A stretch of DNA of 64,000 nucleotides, taken from Reichenbachiella ulvae. GTDB taxonomy: Bacteria > Bacteroidota > Bacteroidia > Cytophagales > Cyclobacteriaceae. Location: NCBI RefSeq assembly GCF_025833875.1, contig NZ_JAOYOD010000001.1, positions 868,001 through 932,000 on the forward strand, in the 5' to 3' direction. How positions within the stretch are numbered: the stretch's first letter is position 1; every line of letters begins with the position of its first letter. The notes under the pieces are model-generated. The model was not told the DNA's origin and ran no database searches. It was given only the letters and a program-made list of their open reading frames with translations. Shown in pieces: positions 35,694-44,840 of the stretch. The position numbers and the translations under genes were made by a program.

Positions 35694-35870
35694 TTAACCT
35701 TGATTCTTGATGTCTTGAACTTCAACTCTGATCTCTTGAGCAAGGTTTTTAAGATCTTGCATACCTTTTCTTACTCTAGTACCAGCAGCTTGATTCTTTT
35801 TGTCGTAGAATTTTTCGAAATCTCCTTCCAATCCTAAGATCAAGTCTTTTACTTCATTAAATCTGTCCAT
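35694..35870 (-). CDS. Histone H1-like nucleoid protein, 58 residues
   Basis: ATG at 35870 and TAA at 35694-35696. The sequence begins MDRFNEVKDLILGLEGDFEK, continues FYDKKNQAAGTRVRKGMQDL and ends NLAQEIRVEVQDIKNQG. It matches the short Hc1/H1-like proteins common in Bacteroidota, with the GTRVRKGMQDLKN block highly typical. It is a small all-helical protein expected to bind DNA and compact the nucleoid. Monocistronic, with the AT-rich region 35871-35974 upstream and a strong terminator downstream. Confidence 0.85.
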   Translation of the reverse strand: MDRFNEVKDLILGLEGDFEKFYDKKNQAAGTRVRKGMQDLKNLAQEIRVEVQDIKNQG

Positions 35871-35974
35871 ATTGTTTTATAATTTAAGGTTATTGAATAT
35901 TAAACAAGGGGAGCAATTTATATCAAAAAACATTAAATCAGCATGATAGAGCATGTTTTTTGAAAAAAAATGCT

Positions 35975-37222
35975 CTAAGCTAATTCACCAACTTCGTCAG
36001 TTTGGTAAACTCCTTTGTCAAGTTTTGATTTTATCTGTTCGAATACAGAAATAGTTTCATTCACATCGTCCATGCTGTGAGCAGCCGTTGGGATGATTCT
36101 TAGCATAATCACGCCTTTAGGTACTACAGGGTACACAATCATCGAACAGAAGATGTTATAATTGTTTCTTAAGTCCTTGATCATGTTAGCAGCTTCCTGC
36201 CACGCGCCATTCAAGAAAACCGGAGTTACAGGCGATTGCGTGTTGCCAATGTTGAATCCTTTGTCTTTAAGGCCTTTTTGCATGGCATTAACAATCGTCC
36301 AAAGCTTATCTTTCAGCTCAGGCTTAGACTTCAATAAGTCTAATCTCTTTTGGTTACCAATTACCAATGGCATTGGGAGAGACTTAGCGAAGATTTGAGA
36401 TCTCACGTTGTACTTCAAGAAATCAATTACTTTCTTGTCTCCAGCGATAAATGCACCAATACTAGCCATTGACTTAGCAAAAGTAGAGAAGTAAAGGTCT
36501 ACACCATCCTGAACACCTTGCTCTTCGCCTGTACCAGCACCTGTTGGTCCCATAGTACCGAATCCATGCGCATCGTCGATCAACAGTCTGAACTCATATT
36601 TTTTCTTAAGCTCAACCACACCTTTGATGTTGCCCATGCTACCCGACATACCGAATACACCTTCGGTGATTACAAGTACACCGCCACCATTTTCTTTAGC
36701 GAGTTTTTCAGCTCTTACCAATTGTTTTTCAAGACTCTCCATGTCGTTGTGCAGATAAACGAAACGCTTACCAACATGAAGTCTCAATCCGTCGATGATA
36801 CATGCATGACACTCAGCATCGTATACTACGATATCTTTTCGCCCTACAATTGCATCTATTGCTGACATGATGCCTTGATAACCGTAGTTAAGAAGCATAC
36901 ATGATTCTTTTTGTACAAATTCTGCAAGATCGTTTTCGAACTTTTCATGATGTACGGTGTTACCAGTCATCATTCTGGCACCCATAGGGTAGGCAAGTCC
37001 CCAGTCTTCAGTCGCCTTTGTATCGGCTTCTCTTACCTCAGGGTGATTAGCTAGACCAAGATAGTTGTTCAAACTCCAAGTCAATACTTCCTTCCCTCTG
37101 AATTTCATACGAGGAGCAATCGGGCCTTCCAGTTTTGGGAACATATAATAGTTCGTGTGATCCATGTCTGAATGTTGCCCAAGAGGCCCCATGTCCTTCG
37201 AAAATTTTTCAAATAAATCCAT
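35975..37222 (-). CDS. Serine palmitoyltransferase / alpha-oxoamine synthase family
   Basis: 415 residues, PLP fold I. Landmarks: TWSLNNYLGLANHPEV (about 48-63), GARMMTGNTVHHEKFE, IDDAHGFGTMGPTGAG with the PLP-binding Asp, and Schiff-base lysine in STFAKSMASIGAF. It condenses an acyl-CoA with an amino acid. Close relatives in Bacteroidota are serine palmitoyltransferases making sphingolipids; in gliding Cytophaga-type bacteria a related enzyme uses cysteate to make capnine. Sequence alone does not decide between serine and cysteate. It is divergent from the biotin carboxylase gene, with a good promoter at 37268-37297. Confidence 0.92.
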   Translation of the reverse strand: MDLFEKFSKDMGPLGQHSDMDHTNYYMFPKLEGPIAPRMKFRGKEVLTWSLNNYLGLANHPEVREADTKATEDWGLAYPMGARMMTGNTVHHEKFENDLAEFVQKESCMLLNYGYQGIMSAIDAIVGRKDIVVYDAECHACIIDGLRLHVGKRFVYLHNDMESLEKQLVRAEKLAKENGGGVLVITEGVFGMSGSMGNIKGVVELKKKYEFRLLIDDAHGFGTMGPTGAGTGEEQGVQDGVDLYFSTFAKSMASIGAFIAGDKKVIDFLKYNVRSQIFAKSLPMPLVIGNQKRLDLLKSKPELKDKLWTIVNAMQKGLKDKGFNIGNTQSPVTPVFLNGAWQEAANMIKDLRNNYNIFCSMIVYPVVPKGVIMLRIIPTAAHSMDDVNETISVFEQIKSKLDKGVYQTDEVGELA

Positions 37223-37267
37223 TAATTTACTGTTCTAAGATGATCTTGATCAATACTAAAATGTGTG

Positions 37268-37297
37268 CAAATTTAACATATTCAGAATCTTTGGCAA
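37268..37297 (-). promoter_or_regulatory. Promoter of the serine palmitoyltransferase-type gene: TTG-N19-TAAATTTG
   Basis: TTG (37295-37297, minus strand) and TAAATTTG (37268-37275) are separated by exactly 19 bp. The predicted leader is about 40 nt. Confidence 0.75.
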
Positions 37298-37383
37298 TAG
37301 CCCTAGACCCAATTTGTGAATATACATTTAAAATACAGGTCAAATAATAGTCAAAACAACTTAAAACAAAAATCACACCCAAA

Positions 37384-38868
37384 ATGAAAGAGATTAAAAA
37401 AATCCTGGTTGCCAATCGAGGAGAGATAGCCCTGAGGGTAATGCGCTCTGCAAGACAAATGGGAATCCAAACCGTGGCTGTCTACAGTGATATCGATCGC
37501 AATGCACCTCATGTCAGGTATGCGGATGAGGCGGTTTGTTTGGGTGAGGCGAATGCTTCGGTTTCTTATCTGAACATTGATAAAATAGTAAAAGTGTGCC
37601 TGGAGCAACATGTCGATGCAGTACATCCGGGCTATGGGTTTTTGTCTGAGAATCCCCTCTTTGCCAATGCCCTTGCCAATAATGGCATAAAACTGATTGG
37701 TCCGAGCGCAAGGTCAATGGAGTTGATGGGGGATAAGCTGACTTCCAAACAACTGTTAGAAAAGCACCAGGTTCCTATGGTCCCCGGCCTCAACGAGGCT
37801 GTTAGAGATTTGTCCAAGGCTAAGCAAGTGGCCAAGGAGATTGGTTACCCTGTGATGATCAAGGCTTCTGCTGGTGGAGGAGGCAAGGGGATGCGTATCA
37901 TCGAGTCAGAACAGGAACTTGAATCCATGATGGAAAGAGCAAAAAGTGAAGCTGCCTCTGCCTTTGGGAATGATGCGGTTTTTATTGAAAAGTTCGTGAC
38001 CAACCCCAAACACATAGAAGTACAAGTTTTAGCAGATCAGTATGGGAATACCATACATTTATTTGAAAGGGAGTGTAGTGTCCAGCGCAGACACCAAAAG
38101 GTAATAGAAGAGGCCCCATCTGCAGTATTGACCGAAGAAAAAAGAAAGGAAATAGGTGAGGCGGCAGTCCGTGTAGCCAAGGCTTGTGACTATGAAGGCG
38201 CAGGAACGGTTGAGTTTATGGTAGATCAGGATTTGAATTTCTATTTTCTGGAAATGAACACGAGACTTCAAGTGGAACATTGTGTGACTGAGGAAATCAC
38301 TGGAGTAGATTTAGTGAAAGAGCAAATCAAGGTGGCAAGAGGCGAAAAACTGAGTATTGAGCAAGATCAATTAAAGATTCATGGCCATGCCGTAGAAGTA
38401 AGGGTTTATGCAGAAGACCCTCAGAATAATTTTTTACCCTCAACAGGGGAGCTGAAAGTGTATGTGAGACCACAAGGGCCAGGCGTAAGAGTAGATGATG
38501 GGATGGAGTTAGGGATGAAAGTCACGACTCACTATGACCCGATGATTGGAAAATTAATAGCAAAAGGAGCCAATCGAGAAGAGGCAATTGATCGATTGAT
38601 CCAGGCCATAAACAACTTCCGAATAGGAGGAGTCGAAACTACCCTTCAGTTTTGTAAGTTTGCTTTGAATCATGAAGCCTTTAGGTCTGGCAAGTTTGAT
38701 ACCGGGTTTGTGGGTAAGTATTTTCAGCCTGAAATACTGCAAGAGGTGGATGAGCCAACGATGCTTGCTGCGGCAATTGCTGCTGTGAGTTCATTGGATG
38801 AAGGGACGAAAACTCCATTTTTTACCAATCAAAAATCCATGGCCTGGGCTTCTAGGAAGTCTTATTAA
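37384..38868 (+). CDS. accC: Biotin carboxylase subunit of an acyl-CoA carboxylase
   Basis: 494 residues. The biotin carboxylase fold shows KKILVANRGEIALRVMRSA (N-terminus), GYGFLSENPLFA, the ATP-grasp glycine loop KASAGGGGKGMR, the ERECSVQRRHQK block and the catalytic EMNTRLQVEH. It carboxylates biotin on a carrier protein with bicarbonate and ATP. Neither a BCCP nor a carboxyltransferase gene is adjacent, so acetyl-CoA and propionyl-CoA carboxylase roles are both open; the symbol is by family. It is 40-50 residues longer than E. coli AccC. Followed by maf after 7 bp. Confidence 0.92.
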   Translation: MKEIKKILVANRGEIALRVMRSARQMGIQTVAVYSDIDRNAPHVRYADEAVCLGEANASVSYLNIDKIVKVCLEQHVDAVHPGYGFLSENPLFANALANNGIKLIGPSARSMELMGDKLTSKQLLEKHQVPMVPGLNEAVRDLSKAKQVAKEIGYPVMIKASAGGGGKGMRIIESEQELESMMERAKSEAASAFGNDAVFIEKFVTNPKHIEVQVLADQYGNTIHLFERECSVQRRHQKVIEEAPSAVLTEEKRKEIGEAAVRVAKACDYEGAGTVEFMVDQDLNFYFLEMNTRLQVEHCVTEEITGVDLVKEQIKVARGEKLSIEQDQLKIHGHAVEVRVYAEDPQNNFLPSTGELKVYVRPQGPGVRVDDGMELGMKVTTHYDPMIGKLIAKGANREEAIDRLIQAINNFRIGGVETTLQFCKFALNHEAFRSGKFDTGFVGKYFQPEILQEVDEPTMLAAAIAAVSSLDEGTKTPFFTNQKSMAWASRKSY

Positions 38869-38875
38869 TAAGTAA

Positions 38876-39454
38876 ATGAAGAAAGAATTGGTATTAGCCT
38901 CTGGATCTCCCAGAAGGCAACAAATGATGCGTGACGTTGGATATGAGTTTGCAGTCCGAAACCTGGATATCGATGAGTCATTTGGTGATATGCCTGCTCC
39001 TGAAGTAGCTGAGTTTTTGGCCAAGAAAAAGAATGCGGCCTGTAGGGCTATGCTTCAGGATGAGGTAATAGTAACTGCAGATACTGTAGTGGTGCATGAT
39101 GGAAAAATTCTAGGTAAGCCTGTTGATGAAAAAGAAGCCTGTGAGATGATAAAGGCCATGTCAGCTCAGGAGCATCAGGTGATTTCTGCGGTTTGTATTT
39201 CTGATGGAGAAAAATCACTTAGCTACAGCGATGAGGTGGTGGTAACGATGATGCCATTGAGTAAAGAAGAAATTGAGTTTTATGTCAAACAATTTCAGCC
39301 CATGGACAAGGCAGGTGCCTATGGAATTCAGGAGTGGATTGGTATGGTCGGAGTAGAAAAAATTTCAGGCTCTTTCTACTCAGTGGTAGGTATGCCTATT
39401 CACTGGGTATACAAAAGCCTGAAAGATAATTTTGGAATATTTCCTAATCAGTAG
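38876..39454 (+). CDS. maf: Maf-family nucleoside triphosphate pyrophosphatase
   Basis: 192 residues with the family start LVLASGSPRRQQMMRDVG, the TADTVVVHDGKILGKP motif and DKAGAYGIQEW. Maf proteins hydrolyse non-canonical or canonical NTPs to NMPs and are linked to septum formation. Cotranscribed with the biotin carboxylase. The end overlaps the convergent barrel gene by 11 bp. Confidence 0.95.
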   Translation: MKKELVLASGSPRRQQMMRDVGYEFAVRNLDIDESFGDMPAPEVAEFLAKKKNAACRAMLQDEVIVTADTVVVHDGKILGKPVDEKEACEMIKAMSAQEHQVISAVCISDGEKSLSYSDEVVVTMMPLSKEEIEFYVKQFQPMDKAGAYGIQEWIGMVGVEKISGSFYSVVGMPIHWVYKSLKDNFGIFPNQ

Positions 39455-40109
39455 TTTTCTTCGCACCAAAACGATAACCCACATTCAGTCCAATGCGGAA
39501 ATCCCAGTACTTACTGTCAAGGCCGCTAGTACTAGAATAGGAGTTTTCATAAGTAGATGAGTTGACTTGGTTTTCAATAGATTCTGCGTCAAACACATCA
39601 TAGTCATAATTGTAATAAGCATTTCTTCCTAACGAAGTATTAAAGCTAAAAACAATGTTGGAGTCAGTGATCCATTTGATGCCGATATCAAATCCAAAGG
39701 CGAACTTTTGAAAATCTACGTCTTGAGTTTGGTTATTGTCAAGATAGTCCGGAGTTCCAGGTATTTCACCGTATTCATAAAAATCTGTCTCGGTATAACC
39801 GCTTTTGTATCGACCATAAACCCCTACAAAGAACAAATCTGCCCCTTTGGTTGTAGGGAAGGGGTAAAACTTCAATTCAGGTCCTATATAATAATACCTG
39901 TGTTCATCTTGCCCGGGAAAGCCATATACGTACCCGCCAAAAGCAGATAGGGTGGCATTTGGACTCAATGCTACTTCGTGACTGGCAGCCGCTTCGTACA
40001 GGATCAAGTTGCTCAAGTTGATTTGAAAATCTTGTTGGGCCTGTGCAGATAGATGCCCAAACCATGTTAGGCAAAGCACTGCGATTGTTTTTGTTATTTT
40101 ATTTCTCAT
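39444..40109 (-). CDS. Outer-membrane barrel-like protein, tandem paralogue 2
   Basis: 221 residues with a signal peptide (ending SAQA, about residue 24). It consists of amphipathic strands and an aromatic-rich pattern (RYYYIGPELKFYPFP, FFVGVYGRYKSGY) and ends GLNVGYRFGAKKTTD. It is clearly related to the next gene (FFVGAYARYTNG, IGAHIGYRFGNKSTDK), about 25-35% identical by eye. DUF3575-like. The ATG overlaps the stop of the upstream paralogue (ATGA), so the pair is cotranscribed. Probable small porin or assembly protein; function unknown. Confidence 0.78.
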   Translation of the reverse strand: MRNKITKTIAVLCLTWFGHLSAQAQQDFQINLSNLILYEAAASHEVALSPNATLSAFGGYVYGFPGQDEHRYYYIGPELKFYPFPTTKGADLFFVGVYGRYKSGYTETDFYEYGEIPGTPDYLDNNQTQDVDFQKFAFGFDIGIKWITDSNIVFSFNTSLGRNAYYNYDYDVFDAESIENQVNSSTYENSYSSTSGLDSKYWDFRIGLNVGYRFGAKKTTD

Positions 40110-40699
40110 TTGTCTGTGGATTTATTTCCGAATCGATATCCGATATGTGCTCCTATTCTGTAACCGAAATATTCATCATCACCATCGGCTGGGCTAGTCC
40201 CTAAATATCGTTCGTTGTTATAATTAGAGACAAAGTTTCTGTCTATTCCACCAAAGAAGCCGAAAATAATGTTGGATTTTGTCACCCATTTGCTTCCAAG
40301 GCTAAGTCCCATAGATCCCTTGTTGTATCGTGAGGAGATTTCCCCTCCATAGTTATCTGGAGAGGTCGCTTTGCCATTAGTATATCTGGCATATGCCCCA
40401 ACAAAGAATCGGTTTAGACTCCCATCTGGGTAAACGTAAAACTTCACCTCTGGACCAATGTGGAAATATTTATTTTCACCTCCATTGTTACTTAGGAAAA
40501 ATGGGCCTTCTGCTCCATGCGGAAGTCCATAAAAATAACCAGCAAAACCTCCTACGCTAATGTTTTTGTTCAAACCTTTTTCGATTGATCCTGATGCTTC
40601 AAAGAAGAGCAGGTTCACAATGTTGAGATGAACGTCAGTTTGGGCCTGGCAGAAGGACGAAAGCCCTAAAAAACAAATGATAAACAGGTGCTTTTTCAT
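40106..40699 (-). CDS. Outer-membrane barrel-like protein, tandem paralogue 1
   Basis: 197 residues with a signal peptide ending FCQAQ. The same architecture as the downstream paralogue: NLLFFEASGSIEKGLNKNIS near the N-terminus against NLILYEAAASHEVALSPNAT, IGPEVKFYVYPDGS against IGPELKFYPFPTTK, and a terminal GAHIGYRFG strand. It likely arose by local duplication. Confidence 0.78.
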   Translation of the reverse strand: MKKHLFIICFLGLSSFCQAQTDVHLNIVNLLFFEASGSIEKGLNKNISVGGFAGYFYGLPHGAEGPFFLSNNGGENKYFHIGPEVKFYVYPDGSLNRFFVGAYARYTNGKATSPDNYGGEISSRYNKGSMGLSLGSKWVTKSNIIFGFFGGIDRNFVSNYNNERYLGTSPADGDDEYFGYRIGAHIGYRFGNKSTDK

Positions 40700-40721
40700 A
40701 GTTGGTTAGGTTGGTGATTGT

Positions 40722-41171
40722 TTAAAATCTAAAAAGTCTTGCAGTTTCTGTCCATGGAATTCTACTCAACATCACAATGAGACCCAGACCAAAAAAGATC
40801 AGTTGTTTTTTGAATTTTTCTTGATCTACAGTGGCTCTTTTGGCTTTGGCCTTTCCGATGCTGATGAGCGCGATGGCAACTAACATGACGAATACGTGCT
40901 CTACCGCCCAATACCTCAAGGTAGCATTTTTCATCACAGAAGTGTCTCCTCCAAATGCATTGAAAGCATATGGACTGGTGAAATAGAGGCCAAGTCCGAG
41001 TAAGAACATTAAGTGAATACAGCCAACAAATGCGGAAGAAATGGCTTTGTCAGATTTGGAATAGGTCAAACCTCCACGGCTTCCTATAAAAGATTTAACA
41101 ATAGTAATTAGTGCTAATACTAAAATGACCCATCTGAGCCATGAATGTGCATATAATAAGAAATTGTACAT
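40722..41171 (-). CDS. Four-helix integral membrane protein
   Basis: 149 residues with four hydrophobic helices (about 9-27, 48-66, 87-105, 126-142). It starts MYNFLLYAHSWLRWVILVLA. Histidines in AHSWLRW, CIHLMF and VEHVFVM lie in or at the ends of helices and could bind heme; members are often labelled cytochrome b-like in this phylum, but no ligand pair can be fixed from sequence alone. Inner membrane; function unknown. It sits 22 bp upstream of the barrel paralogue pair on the same strand. Confidence 0.8.
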   Translation of the reverse strand: MYNFLLYAHSWLRWVILVLALITIVKSFIGSRGGLTYSKSDKAISSAFVGCIHLMFLLGLGLYFTSPYAFNAFGGDTSVMKNATLRYWAVEHVFVMLVAIALISIGKAKAKRATVDQEKFKKQLIFFGLGLIVMLSRIPWTETARLFRF

Positions 41172-41216
41172 GTCTAAGTGTTTAATTCGAAGCTAAAATA
41201 CTTCAGAAAGGGGTAT

Positions 41217-41253
41217 AAAAAAACCCTGTAGGAGAAACTCCTTCAGGGTTTTG
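41217..41253 (-). terminator. Terminator of gltA
   Basis: An AAAACCCTG..AGGAG stem-loop (41221-41253) is followed by a T-run on the minus strand. It lies 20 bp after the gltA stop. Confidence 0.85.
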
Positions 41254-41272
41254 AAATATTGTTATGCTAAGA

Positions 41273-42559
41273 TTATCGTTTGTCGATATCTACATATTTT
41301 CTATCAGTCTCGCCAACGTAAACCTGTCTTGGTCTACCAATTGGTTCGTTGTTCTCTCTCATTTCTTTCCACTGAGCGATCCAACCTGGTAGTCTACCTA
41401 GGGCAAACATTACTGTAAACATCTCAGTTGGGATACCCAATGCTCTGTAGATGATACCGCTGTAGAAGTCCACGTTAGGATATAGAGATCTTTCTACAAA
41501 GTAAGGATCTTTCAATGCCTTAGCTTCCAGATTTCTTGCGATATCCAATACTGGATCATCTACGCCTAATTTGTCCAATACATCGTCTGCAGCTTTTTTG
41601 ATGATTTTTGCTCTAGGGTCAAAGCTCTTGTAAACTCTGTGACCAAAGCCCATCAAACGGAAAGGATCAGACTTGTCTTTCGCTTTAGCGAGGTATTTGT
41701 CCGCATCTCCACCGTCTGCTTTGATTGCTTCCAGCATTTCGATCACTGCCTGATTGGCTCCACCGTGTAGTGGTCCCCAAAGGGCATTGATACCAGCTGA
41801 CAAAGAAGCATACAAACTTGCTTGTGAAGAACCAACAATTCTCACAGTTGAGGTTGAACAGTTTTGCTCATGATCTGCATGAAGAATCAATAGCGTATCC
41901 AATGCTTTCGCAACGATTGGGTCCACTTGATAATCTTCTGCAGGCAAAGAGAACATCATCTTCAAGAAGTTGCTGCAGTAGTCCAGGCTATTGTCTGGAT
42001 ATACTACTGGATGTCCAATTTGATTTTTGTAAGCCCAAGCTGCAAACGTTGGCATCTTCGCGATGATTCTGATGATGCTAAGGTTTACTTCTTCGACCGA
42101 TCTGTTAGGATCTAATGACTCAGGATAAAATGCGGTTTGAGAAGTAACCAAAGAAGACAGTACGCCCATTGGGTGTGCAGTAGAAGGGAAGCCTTCCAAT
42201 ATCTTTTTGATGTCTTCGTGAACCAGCGTGTGAGTCGTGATTTCCCCCTGGAATTTCTCTAGCTCCGCCTTGGTAGGCAGGTTGCCATAGATCAAAAGAT
42301 AAGCTACTTCGATGAAAGTTGATTTCTCAGCTAACTCTTCGATGCTATATCCTCTGTGTTTCAAAATTCCTTCTTCGCCATTGAGGAAAGTAATGGCACT
42401 TTTGGTTGCTCCAGTGTTTTTATACCCTGGATCTAATGTTGTCAGTCCAGATTGCGCTCGTAATGTACCTATGTTGATTGCTTTTTCGTTTTCGGTACCT
42501 ACTTCGACTGGCAGTTGTATAACTTTATCTCCTACCTTGATTTCTGCTATTTCTGACAT
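41273..42559 (-). CDS. gltA: Citrate synthase
   Basis: 428 residues, type II hexameric family. It shows the catalytic histidines in LHADHEQNCSTST and GPLHGGANQAV, and the aspartate region MGFGHRVYKSFDPRA. It condenses acetyl-CoA and oxaloacetate to start the TCA cycle. The N-terminal extension of about 50 residues is typical of the Gram-negative type. Monocistronic with a strong terminator. Confidence 0.98.
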   Translation of the reverse strand: MSEIAEIKVGDKVIQLPVEVGTENEKAINIGTLRAQSGLTTLDPGYKNTGATKSAITFLNGEEGILKHRGYSIEELAEKSTFIEVAYLLIYGNLPTKAELEKFQGEITTHTLVHEDIKKILEGFPSTAHPMGVLSSLVTSQTAFYPESLDPNRSVEEVNLSIIRIIAKMPTFAAWAYKNQIGHPVVYPDNSLDYCSNFLKMMFSLPAEDYQVDPIVAKALDTLLILHADHEQNCSTSTVRIVGSSQASLYASLSAGINALWGPLHGGANQAVIEMLEAIKADGGDADKYLAKAKDKSDPFRLMGFGHRVYKSFDPRAKIIKKAADDVLDKLGVDDPVLDIARNLEAKALKDPYFVERSLYPNVDFYSGIIYRALGIPTEMFTVMFALGRLPGWIAQWKEMRENNEPIGRPRQVYVGETDRKYVDIDKR

Positions 42560-42625
42560 TATTTACTGAATATGTTTACGACTAAAATTTACGCGAATTT
42601 AAACTTTTTTGCCTCAAAAAGAAGT

Positions 42626-43450
42626 CTAATTGTCCCCTAATATTAAGGGTAGGCCATCTTTTGAATTTCCGATTATTACCACCTTAGAATTTTGCGAATT
42701 TGCCAAGGTTTGGGTGGCTTCAATGCCTCTCATTTTCAAAAGCTCAGGAGTCAAACTTGAATTAACAATTTTATTGGCCTGAGCTTCCCCTTCAGCAGCT
42801 ATTCTTTTTCTTTCTGCCTCACTTTGTTCTTTCTGCAATTTGAATTCATAAGCCAAGGCTTCCTGTTCCTGCTGAAGCTTCATTTCGATGGCTTGTTTGA
42901 TTTGTGCAGGCAGATTGATCGAACGAATGAGCAATGCTTTCATGATTACATTGTTCTGAGAACTAGCCAGTGTGGTTTCTGTCTCAGTTTTGATGGCTGT
43001 TTCAACTTCAGCTCTTTTCGTAGAATAAATTTCTTCGGCTGTATATCTACCCATGACCTGTCTTACAGATGACCTTACTTCAGGGATCACAAGTACATTG
43101 ATATAGTTTCCTTTGAAATTTTCTTGAATCTCGCCGATTTTATCTTTCATAGGAGTGAAACGCACGGATACGTCCACATTGATAGAAAGGCCATTCTTGT
43201 CCAGGACATCCATGCTTTCTTCCACTTTGCTTTCTGATACGTCATAAGTGTAAATGCTGGTCCATGGAGCTTTGATATGCCACCCTGGTGTGATGATGTT
43301 GTCTTTGTCAAGTTCACCGGAAAGGGTGTAGAATGCTACGGCACGTTCTGCTGGTTCTACTTTGAAGAATAAACTGGAGGATAGACTGATTATGACAAAA
43401 AGTCCAACCGCTCCAATTAGGATAAATGGTAAATATTTTCTGTTGTCCAT
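42626..43450 (-). CDS. SPFH/prohibitin-family membrane protein
   Basis: 274 residues. One N-terminal TM helix (about 8-29), then the SPFH domain (VEPAERAVAFYTLSGELDKD, GWHIKAPW, SINVDVSVRFTP) and a long charged coiled coil (AIEMKLQQEQEALAYEFKLQ and following, about 190-235). Prohibitin-type proteins form large rings at the membrane and often regulate FtsH-type proteases. Single gene, 67 bp after gltA's start on the same strand. Confidence 0.9.
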   Translation of the reverse strand: MDNRKYLPFILIGAVGLFVIISLSSSLFFKVEPAERAVAFYTLSGELDKDNIITPGWHIKAPWTSIYTYDVSESKVEESMDVLDKNGLSINVDVSVRFTPMKDKIGEIQENFKGNYINVLVIPEVRSSVRQVMGRYTAEEIYSTKRAEVETAIKTETETTLASSQNNVIMKALLIRSINLPAQIKQAIEMKLQQEQEALAYEFKLQKEQSEAERKRIAAEGEAQANKIVNSSLTPELLKMRGIEATQTLANSQNSKVVIIGNSKDGLPLILGDN

Positions 43451-43531
43451 GATATGTACTTAATAGGTGTTTTGATTTTCAATTCGAATTTAATGCAATG
43501 ATTAAGAACTGTGTCCTTGACCATCTGATAG

Positions 43532-44788
43532 TTAAGTTTTTTGTTTCTTTTTCTTTGCAGCTGGAAACAGAATGTTGTTCAGTATTAAACGATATCCGGG
43601 AGAATTTGGATGAAGATTTAAGTCTGTAGGTTCCTCGCTGACCATGTGTTGGTAATCTTCAGGATCGTGACCGCCATAAAAAGTCCAGAACCCTTTGCCA
43701 AAGACCCCATGAATATATTTAACCTCATCGATTGATTTGGTTTCTCCCAATACTACTACATCCGATTTGACGAGATTTTTCTTGAATGAAGTAGTCTGCC
43801 CCATGAATCCTTTGATGATATGGTCATGGTTTTGAGTCAACATGGTCGGTACTGGATCCCACTTGGCAGAAAACTCAAAAAGGGTGAAGTAGTCGTTTTC
43901 TTCTCTCAGACCCCGCTGGGCAGGAGAGGTGTCGATGCTTGAAAATTCGTATACGTAAGGGTTTCTTTCCAAAATGAAGTTTTCGAAAGCGAAAGTATTG
44001 GTAAAATCTAACTTAGATTGAGCCTTCGGATCCATAGGGTCTCCATCGAACATGGATTCGCAGATATCTACCCCCTCGGCAGCCAGGGCAATGTCGTAAG
44101 TATCAGTAGCCGAGCACATCGCAAATAGGAATCCTCCGCTGGCTACATAAGCCTGGATTTTTTTAACTACCGCTAGTTTGAGATGAGAAACTTTGCTGAA
44201 CCCATGCTTACGTGCAGATTCTTCATATTCTCGCTGTTGCTCCTGATACCATGGGAAATGCTGATAGACTCGGTAGAACCGTCCATACTGTCCCGTAAAA
44301 TCTTCGTGGTGTAAGTGTAGCCAATCATACTTAGGTAATTCGTCGTACATCAACTCATCATCGAAAACCACATCGTAGGGTATCTCTGCATAGGTCAGTA
44401 CCAAAGTAACTGCATCGTCCCAGGGCTGTTTGCTTTTGGGTGAGTAAACGGCAATTTTAGGGACCTTGTCTAGCGTCATGGCATCCATGTTAGATGAAGG
44501 GCTGGCGATTTCTCCCAGGATATTGTTGGCTTGTGCATCGGATATTACCTGATAGCTAACACCACGTATGATCAGCTCATTCTCAAAGGCCTGCAGATAT
44601 TTGAACATAAATGCCCCGCCCTTGTAATTGAGAAGCCAGTCTACTTTTACATCATTTTCCAGCACCCAGTAGGCTATGCCATAGGCTTTCAAATGATTGG
44701 ACTGGGTTTCGTCCATGGGCAAGAAAAGGTAGGAAGCACGTGCCTGAGTTGCCAGGGCAATAAATAGAATGAAAAGAATTCGTCTCAT
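43532..44788 (-). CDS. Secreted protein with a GATase-like fold (family often labelled asparagine synthetase B)
   Basis: ATG at 44788 (MRRILFILFIALATQARASY) gives a signal peptide and 418 residues; an upstream start adds three codons. It has PKIAVYSPKSKQPWDDAVTL, DWLHLHHEDFTGQYGRFYR and a GGFLFAMCSATDTYDIAL nucleophile-elbow-like segment with a cysteine. Later blocks are TMLTQNHDHIIKGFMGQ and FYGGHDPEDYQH. The glycine-cysteine elbow and order recall class I amidotransferase/ThuA-like folds, but it has none of the ATP-binding motifs of true asparagine synthetases, so that database label is doubtful. Located in the periplasm. It has its own promoter at 44812-44840. Confidence 0.78.
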   Translation of the reverse strand: MRRILFILFIALATQARASYLFLPMDETQSNHLKAYGIAYWVLENDVKVDWLLNYKGGAFMFKYLQAFENELIIRGVSYQVISDAQANNILGEIASPSSNMDAMTLDKVPKIAVYSPKSKQPWDDAVTLVLTYAEIPYDVVFDDELMYDELPKYDWLHLHHEDFTGQYGRFYRVYQHFPWYQEQQREYEESARKHGFSKVSHLKLAVVKKIQAYVASGGFLFAMCSATDTYDIALAAEGVDICESMFDGDPMDPKAQSKLDFTNTFAFENFILERNPYVYEFSSIDTSPAQRGLREENDYFTLFEFSAKWDPVPTMLTQNHDHIIKGFMGQTTSFKKNLVKSDVVVLGETKSIDEVKYIHGVFGKGFWTFYGGHDPEDYQHMVSEEPTDLNLHPNSPGYRLILNNILFPAAKKKKQKT

Positions 44789-44811
44789 GCTCGCCAATTT
44801 TGGATGAATGT

Positions 44812-44840
44812 CAAATTTATCAAGACCAACGTAAGTTCAA
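44812..44840 (-). promoter_or_regulatory. Promoter of the 43532-44788 gene: TTG-N18-TAAATTTG
   Basis: On the minus strand TTG (44838-44840) and TAAATTTG (44812-44819) are 18 bp apart, ending 23 bp before the ATG. Confidence 0.65.
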
